Shown one piece after another: positions 60,063-64,000 of a stretch of 64,000 bases of DNA (the stretch's first letter is position 1; the number at the start of each line of letters is the position of its first letter). The notes beneath the pieces were generated by a model, which had not been told where the DNA came from, searched no databases, and saw nothing but the letters and a program-made list of their open reading frames with translations. The DNA comes from Serinibacter arcticus. GTDB taxonomy: Bacteria > Actinomycetota > Actinomycetes > Actinomycetales > Beutenbergiaceae. Location of the stretch: assembly GCF_004786095.1 (NCBI RefSeq), contig NZ_RHPJ01000004.1:124001-188000 (forward strand), given 5' to 3'. A program made the translations under genes and the position numbers.

Positions 60063-63000
60063 CGGGTCTCCTCGCGGTGCTCGGTGTCGGCGTGCTGCCG
60101 CCGGACGCGTCCCGCGGACAGCACGGCTGCGGCCACGACACCGGCGACGGCGAGGAGCAGCCCCGCGCCGAGCGCCGGCCACGCGAGGCGCAGCGGCGAG
60201 GTGTCGTCCGCCAGGCCGACCACGCTGAGGCGGACCAGCGTCGGCATCGTCAGGCTCGCGACGACGCCGCCCACCACGAGTCCCGCGGGCAGCGCCGCCG
60301 CGCCGAGGACGAGCGTCTCCAGCAGCCGGCTGCGTCCCTGCACGCGACCGGGGACGCCGATCGCGCGGAGCGCGACCACCTCGCCGCGCCGGGTGCGGGT
60401 GAGCACGTCGACCGCCGCGAGCGTGCCGACGGCGGCCAGCAGCGTGGCGACCGCGGCGACCGCGAGGAACACGGGCTGGGCGACGGCGGTCCCCGCCGAG
60501 GCGCCGGTCCCCGAGGCCGTCACGATGCCGCCGCCGTCGCGCACGAGCGCCCGCAGCGCGGGTACCGCGTCCGCCGCCGCGGCTCCGTCCGCGAGCGCCA
60601 CCCAGATCTCGTCGGCGTCGCTGACGGGGCGACGCTGGAGCGCGTCGGTGCGTTGCAGCGCGACGAGGTCCACGAGCGCGGCCGGGGCATCCAGCGCGCC
60701 GGGCAGGAGATCGGCGACGGCGGCGACCTCGACGTCGACGTCCGCACCACCGAGGGTCAGAGCGACCCCGTCACCGACCCGGACGGCGAGCCGGTCCGCC
60801 AGCGCCGTCGTCACCACGACGGGCAACCGGTCGGGGACGGGCGGGGTGAAGCGCGCGCCGGGGCTGTCGATGCTCCCACCGGACGCTCGGACCCCCGATC
60901 CGACCAGACCGGCGGCGTCGAGGTGGGACCACTCGAGCTGCAGCGGCGCCCCGCCCACCTCGACGCCGTCGAGCACGACGTCGAGCAGCCCGCGCCAGGG
61001 GGCGAGCCCCGGCCCGGAGGCGGCGACGTCGACCCCCAGGAGCGTCCACGCACCTTCCGGCACGTCGGCCGTGATCGCGACGGTGGTGTCCACGCCGGTG
61101 ACAGGTGCGGGCACGCCCTCGAGCCGGAGGACCCGCCCTCCGTCGTCGACGAGCCACAGCACGGACTCGAGCGTCCCCGTCAGGGCGTCGGGCAGGAGCT
61201 CGGGTGCGAAGCTCACAGCGGCGTCGTTCCCGGTCAGCCGCGCGGACACCACCGCGGCGCCGGCGGGCACGGCGACGCCGGGCGCGACCGCGATCGCGTC
61301 GGCGAGCTCACCGGCCGGCACCGTCCCGCCGCGGAGCACCGCGCGTGCCCCGTCGGCGGGCAGCGCCTCGACCGCGACGTCGAGCTCGCCCGCGCGGCCG
61401 TCGACGGTCCGGACGAGCGCGGCCGCCTCGACCCCGTCCACGGCCAGCACGTCCGCGGTGCCCCGCCCGGACCGGACCGCCGTGACGACGGCGCCACCGG
61501 ACGGCGCGACGCGCGCGTCGGCACCCACGCGGGTGTCCTCCACCAGGGCGCGTGCGGTCGCCGTCGACCCCGCATAGCCGGCCCCCACCACGGAGGTCGC
61601 CACCGCCACCACGAGGAGGAGCAGCGGGACGCTCAGCACGGCGCGGCGTCGAGCGACCGAGCGCAGCGCGAGGGTCGTCGTGAGCCTGCGGGCGCGGCCC
61701 GCGACCGCCTCGAGGAGCCCCCAAACCGGGACGAGCGCCAGCAGGGCGAGCACGGCCAGGGCGAGCGTGAGGAGACCTGGCGCGACGACGGCGATCGCCT
61801 GGTCCGTCGCGGTGCGGTCCGCGGGCGGTCCGGCGAACGTCGTGGTGTACCGCCACAGGCTCGTGCCCGCCGCGAGGAGCAGCAGCACCGCGACGCCCGA
61901 CCTGGCCAGCGCCCGGCCTCGTCCCGAGCGGTCAGCGGTGCGGGCGCCCTGGGCGTCGCGCAGCGCACCCGCCCCCGGGACGCCGAGCACGAGCGCCCAC
62001 GCCGCGGTCAGCAGCACGACGGCGAGCAGCCACCCGGCGGTGACGGCGGCGGCGGTGCGCATCGCCGCGCCCAGGGCGATTGCGAGCGCGGCACCGACCA
62101 CCGTGCCGACGATCGCGACGCCGGCCGCCTCTCCCCACACCAGCCGTCGCAGGTGGGTGGGGGCGGCGCCGCGCGCGGCGAGGATGGCCGTCTCCCCGGA
62201 ACGCGCCTGCGCCAGGAGCCGCGCCACCTGGGAGACCGTCGCGGCACCGACGACGCCGAGGAGCACGAGGGCGACGCCGCACACGGTCCGGGCGGCCTCG
62301 GCGGCCACGCGGAGCTCCGCGAGCGTCGCCCCCAGCAGCCCGGCGCTCGTGACACCCTGCGGCGCGAGGTCCTCGTCGGCGGCGAGGACGTCGGGCAGCC
62401 GCGCGACCCCGTCGGCCGCCCGCGTCAGCGCGGCGAGGTCGAGCGGGGCCCCCGAGCCGAGCACGCTCCACCGGACGAAGGGCCGCCCGCCCGCGACCGC
62501 GACGTCCGTCACGACGACCGGTCCGGCGGCGGCCGCGCTGCCCGAGACGTCGGCGGAGGCGAACCCCGCCCAGCGCGGGTCGCTCGGCACGCGCGGGGTC
62601 CAGACGCCGACCACCTCGACCACGGTGTCCGCGTCGCGTCCGAGCAGCAGCACGTCGCCGACCGCGACACCGAGCTCGGCGGCGGCGGACTCGGGCAGGG
62701 TGCCGGCGACCCTTCCGTCCCCGGGGGCCGCAGCGTCCTCGGCCCAGGACCCGGCCACGAGGTCGGCGTGCTCGACCAGCCAGTCGACCTGCACGAGGGA
62801 GGTGCGGCCGGTCGGGAACGCCTCGTCGGGCGACGTGAGCGTCAGCGGCTCGCCGACGAGGGTCGTGACCGGGGCGACGGCGTCGCCCGCCTCGCGACGC
62901 AGCAGCGCCTGGAAGGCGTCCGCCTGCGCGGCGGGGTCGGCCCCCAGACGGGTCTGCAGGACCAGCGCGCCCGCGGGGCCGTCGGCCGACTGCAGCTCGA

Positions 63001-63136
63001 CGGCCGAGACGGCCGCCGAGCGGTCACCGACGAACGAGAACGACGCCAGCAGCGTCGCCGTGACCAGCGCGACCAGCGCGGCGAGGGCGGCGAGCATCGC
63101 CACCCTCGCCCGGCTGCGCTGCCACGCGAACCTCAT
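60059..63136 (-). CDS. FtsX/MacB-type ABC permease
   Basis: A 1025-residue permease, first gene of the operon. An N-terminal helix (about 11-35) is followed by a large outer domain, then three helices with QVARLLAQARSGETAILAARGAAPTHLRRLVWGEAAG (an FtsX block) near 310-350, a central helix pair, a second outer domain of about 350 residues, and a terminal FtsX block (TRTRRGEVVALRAIGVPGRVQGRSRLLE). This two-domain plan is typical of the large actinobacterial FtsX-like permeases. ATGA overlaps link all four genes. Start ATG at 63136 is close to the first helix and fits. Confidence 0.85.
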   Translation of the reverse strand: MRFAWQRSRARVAMLAALAALVALVTATLLASFSFVGDRSAAVSAVELQSADGPAGALVLQTRLGADPAAQADAFQALLRREAGDAVAPVTTLVGEPLTLTSPDEAFPTGRTSLVQVDWLVEHADLVAGSWAEDAAAPGDGRVAGTLPESAAAELGVAVGDVLLLGRDADTVVEVVGVWTPRVPSDPRWAGFASADVSGSAAAAGPVVVTDVAVAGGRPFVRWSVLGSGAPLDLAALTRAADGVARLPDVLAADEDLAPQGVTSAGLLGATLAELRVAAEAARTVCGVALVLLGVVGAATVSQVARLLAQARSGETAILAARGAAPTHLRRLVWGEAAGVAIVGTVVGAALAIALGAAMRTAAAVTAGWLLAVVLLTAAWALVLGVPGAGALRDAQGARTADRSGRGRALARSGVAVLLLLAAGTSLWRYTTTFAGPPADRTATDQAIAVVAPGLLTLALAVLALLALVPVWGLLEAVAGRARRLTTTLALRSVARRRAVLSVPLLLLVVAVATSVVGAGYAGSTATARALVEDTRVGADARVAPSGGAVVTAVRSGRGTADVLAVDGVEAAALVRTVDGRAGELDVAVEALPADGARAVLRGGTVPAGELADAIAVAPGVAVPAGAAVVSARLTGNDAAVSFAPELLPDALTGTLESVLWLVDDGGRVLRLEGVPAPVTGVDTTVAITADVPEGAWTLLGVDVAASGPGLAPWRGLLDVVLDGVEVGGAPLQLEWSHLDAAGLVGSGVRASGGSIDSPGARFTPPVPDRLPVVVTTALADRLAVRVGDGVALTLGGADVDVEVAAVADLLPGALDAPAALVDLVALQRTDALQRRPVSDADEIWVALADGAAAADAVPALRALVRDGGGIVTASGTGASAGTAVAQPVFLAVAAVATLLAAVGTLAAVDVLTRTRRGEVVALRAIGVPGRVQGRSRLLETLVLGAAALPAGLVVGGVVASLTMPTLVRLSVVGLADDTSPLRLAWPALGAGLLLAVAGVVAAAVLSAGRVRRQHADTEHREETR

Positions 63137-63169
63137 CCCGTCTCCGGCCGCCCCCGCCGAGACGTCGAC

Positions 63170-64000
63170 CTAGGCGATGTTGAGCTCGTGCGACTTCTCG
63201 CCGAGCTCCTTCATCAGCTCGTACCGGGCCTCGCGGCGCGCGCGCTGCTCGGCCGGGTCGGGTACCGGAGCGGCGGCGAGCAGGCGCCGCGTGTACTCCT
63301 TCGTCGGGTGCTGCAGCACCTGGGTGCGTTCGCCCTGCTCGACGATCTCGCCGTTCTGCAGCACGACGACCCGGTCGGCGAGCATGTCGATCACGGCGAG
63401 GTCGTGGCTGACGAAGAGGCACGCGAACTGGTACTCGCGCTGCAGCGTGGTGAACATCTCCAGCACGCTCGCCTGCACGGACACGTCCAGGGCCGACGTC
63501 GGCTCGTCCGCCACCAGCAGCTCGGGATCGAGCGTGAGCGCGCGGGCGATGCTGACGCGCTGGCGCTGGCCGCCGGAGAGCTCGTGCGGGTAGCGGTTGA
63601 ACACGCTCCGGGGCAGCTCGACCGCGTCCAGCAGCTCCATCACGCGTGCCTGGCGGGACCGGGCGTCCCCGACCTTGTGAACGTCCAGCGGCTCCGCGAT
63701 GCAGTCGCCGATGGGGAGCCGGGGGTTCAGGGAGCTGGCGGGGTCCTGGAACACGACTCCCATCCGGCGCCGGACGCCCTTGAGCTCCTTGCCCCGCAGC
63801 GAGAGCAGGTCGGTCCCGAGGATCTCGATGGTTCCGGACTTGGCCGGGATCAGGCCGAGCGCGCAGCGCGCGATGGTCGACTTCCCCGAGCCGGACTCAC
63901 CCACGAGACCGACGATCTCGCCCTTGTTCACCGAGATGGAGACGTCGTCGACGGCTCGGAACGGCGCCTTGCCGACGCGCTGGTACTCGATGACGAGATT
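63170..64000 (-). CDS. Oligopeptide/dipeptide ABC transporter ATPase, OppF/DppF type (5' end cut by window edge)
   Basis: An ABC ATPase energising peptide uptake. The frame runs without a stop to the right edge, adding 23 residues (NLVIEYQRVGKAPFRAVDDV and on) before GEIVGLVGESGSGKST, so the start lies outside; a GTG at 63931 within the domain is not the start. Walker A GESGSGKST, the FQDPASSLNPRLPIGD Q loop, HELSGGQRQRVSIARAL, Walker B LLVADEPTSALDVS and VSHDLAVI are all present. The C-terminal YTRRLLAAAPVPDP block is the mark of OppD/OppF proteins. A peptide-binding protein and permeases are expected beyond the window. Confidence 0.92.
   Translation of the reverse strand, partial: NLVIEYQRVGKAPFRAVDDVSISVNKGEIVGLVGESGSGKSTIARCALGLIPAKSGTIEILGTDLLSLRGKELKGVRRRMGVVFQDPASSLNPRLPIGDCIAEPLDVHKVGDARSRQARVMELLDAVELPRSVFNRYPHELSGGQRQRVSIARALTLDPELLVADEPTSALDVSVQASVLEMFTTLQREYQFACLFVSHDLAVIDMLADRVVVLQNGEIVEQGERTQVLQHPTKEYTRRLLAAAPVPDPAEQRARREARYELMKELGEKSHELNIA

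Overview
The window is about 70-75% G+C, densely packed, and full of GTG starts, ATGA/GTGA gene overlaps and TAnnnT-N6-8-start leaderless promoters. This is typical of a high-GC actinobacterium. The gene set (MshB for mycothiol, three-part acyl-CoA carboxylase with an epsilon subunit, LGFP repeats, LytR-CpsA-Psr ligases, an actinobacterial VanW protein, DUF6458) points to order Micrococcales, probably near Cellulomonadaceae. That placement is inference. I saw no rRNA, tRNA, CRISPR array, integrase, transposase or phage gene, and no gene-free stretch longer than about 230 bases.

Region 1 (1-24 kb) is a cell-envelope glycan locus. It holds sugar-nucleotide enzymes (an NAD-dependent epimerase, RmlB, the UDP-galactopyranose mutase Glf), six family-2 glycosyltransferases besides GlfT2, a Wzx-like flippase, and a Glf-GlfT2-Wzm-Wzt-acyltransferase operon. 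It also has a GlfT1-like transferase, three acyltransferase-3 proteins (two with SGNH domains), a GtrB/DUF2304/GT-C-like set for periplasmic decoration, a lipoprotein and a secreted LGFP-repeat protein. Parts of this block are visibly lower in G+C than the rest. Together the genes look able to build, export, acylate and bind a galactofuranose polymer of mycobacterial type, although no arabinosyl or mycolyl genes are present here.

Region 2 (24-43 kb) matches the gene order remembered for the Mycobacterium Rv3255c-Rv3285 neighbourhood: two LytR-CpsA-Psr proteins, a CoA-binding protein, an RmlC homologue, manA, purK-purE-gtrA, an SDR epimerase, a two-component system, a class III adenylate cyclase, birA, acyl-CoA carboxylase beta and epsilon, a DUF885 peptidase, maf and the biotinylated alpha subunit. 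The LCP proteins are the natural ligases for the glycan made in region 1.

Region 3 (43-55.6 kb) carries a NUDIX-NYN fusion, dapD, a lysozyme-like secreted protein, citrate synthase, dapC-fdxA, a VanW protein, a flavin reductase, an MshB fused to a membrane domain, typA and a DUF6458 protein. Two long hairpins with matching outer flanks close two convergent gene pairs. Region 4 (55.7-64 kb) is a four-gene ABC/FtsX-type export operon (one ATPase ends in an AbrB-like tail) followed by the cut end of an oligopeptide ABC transporter ATPase.
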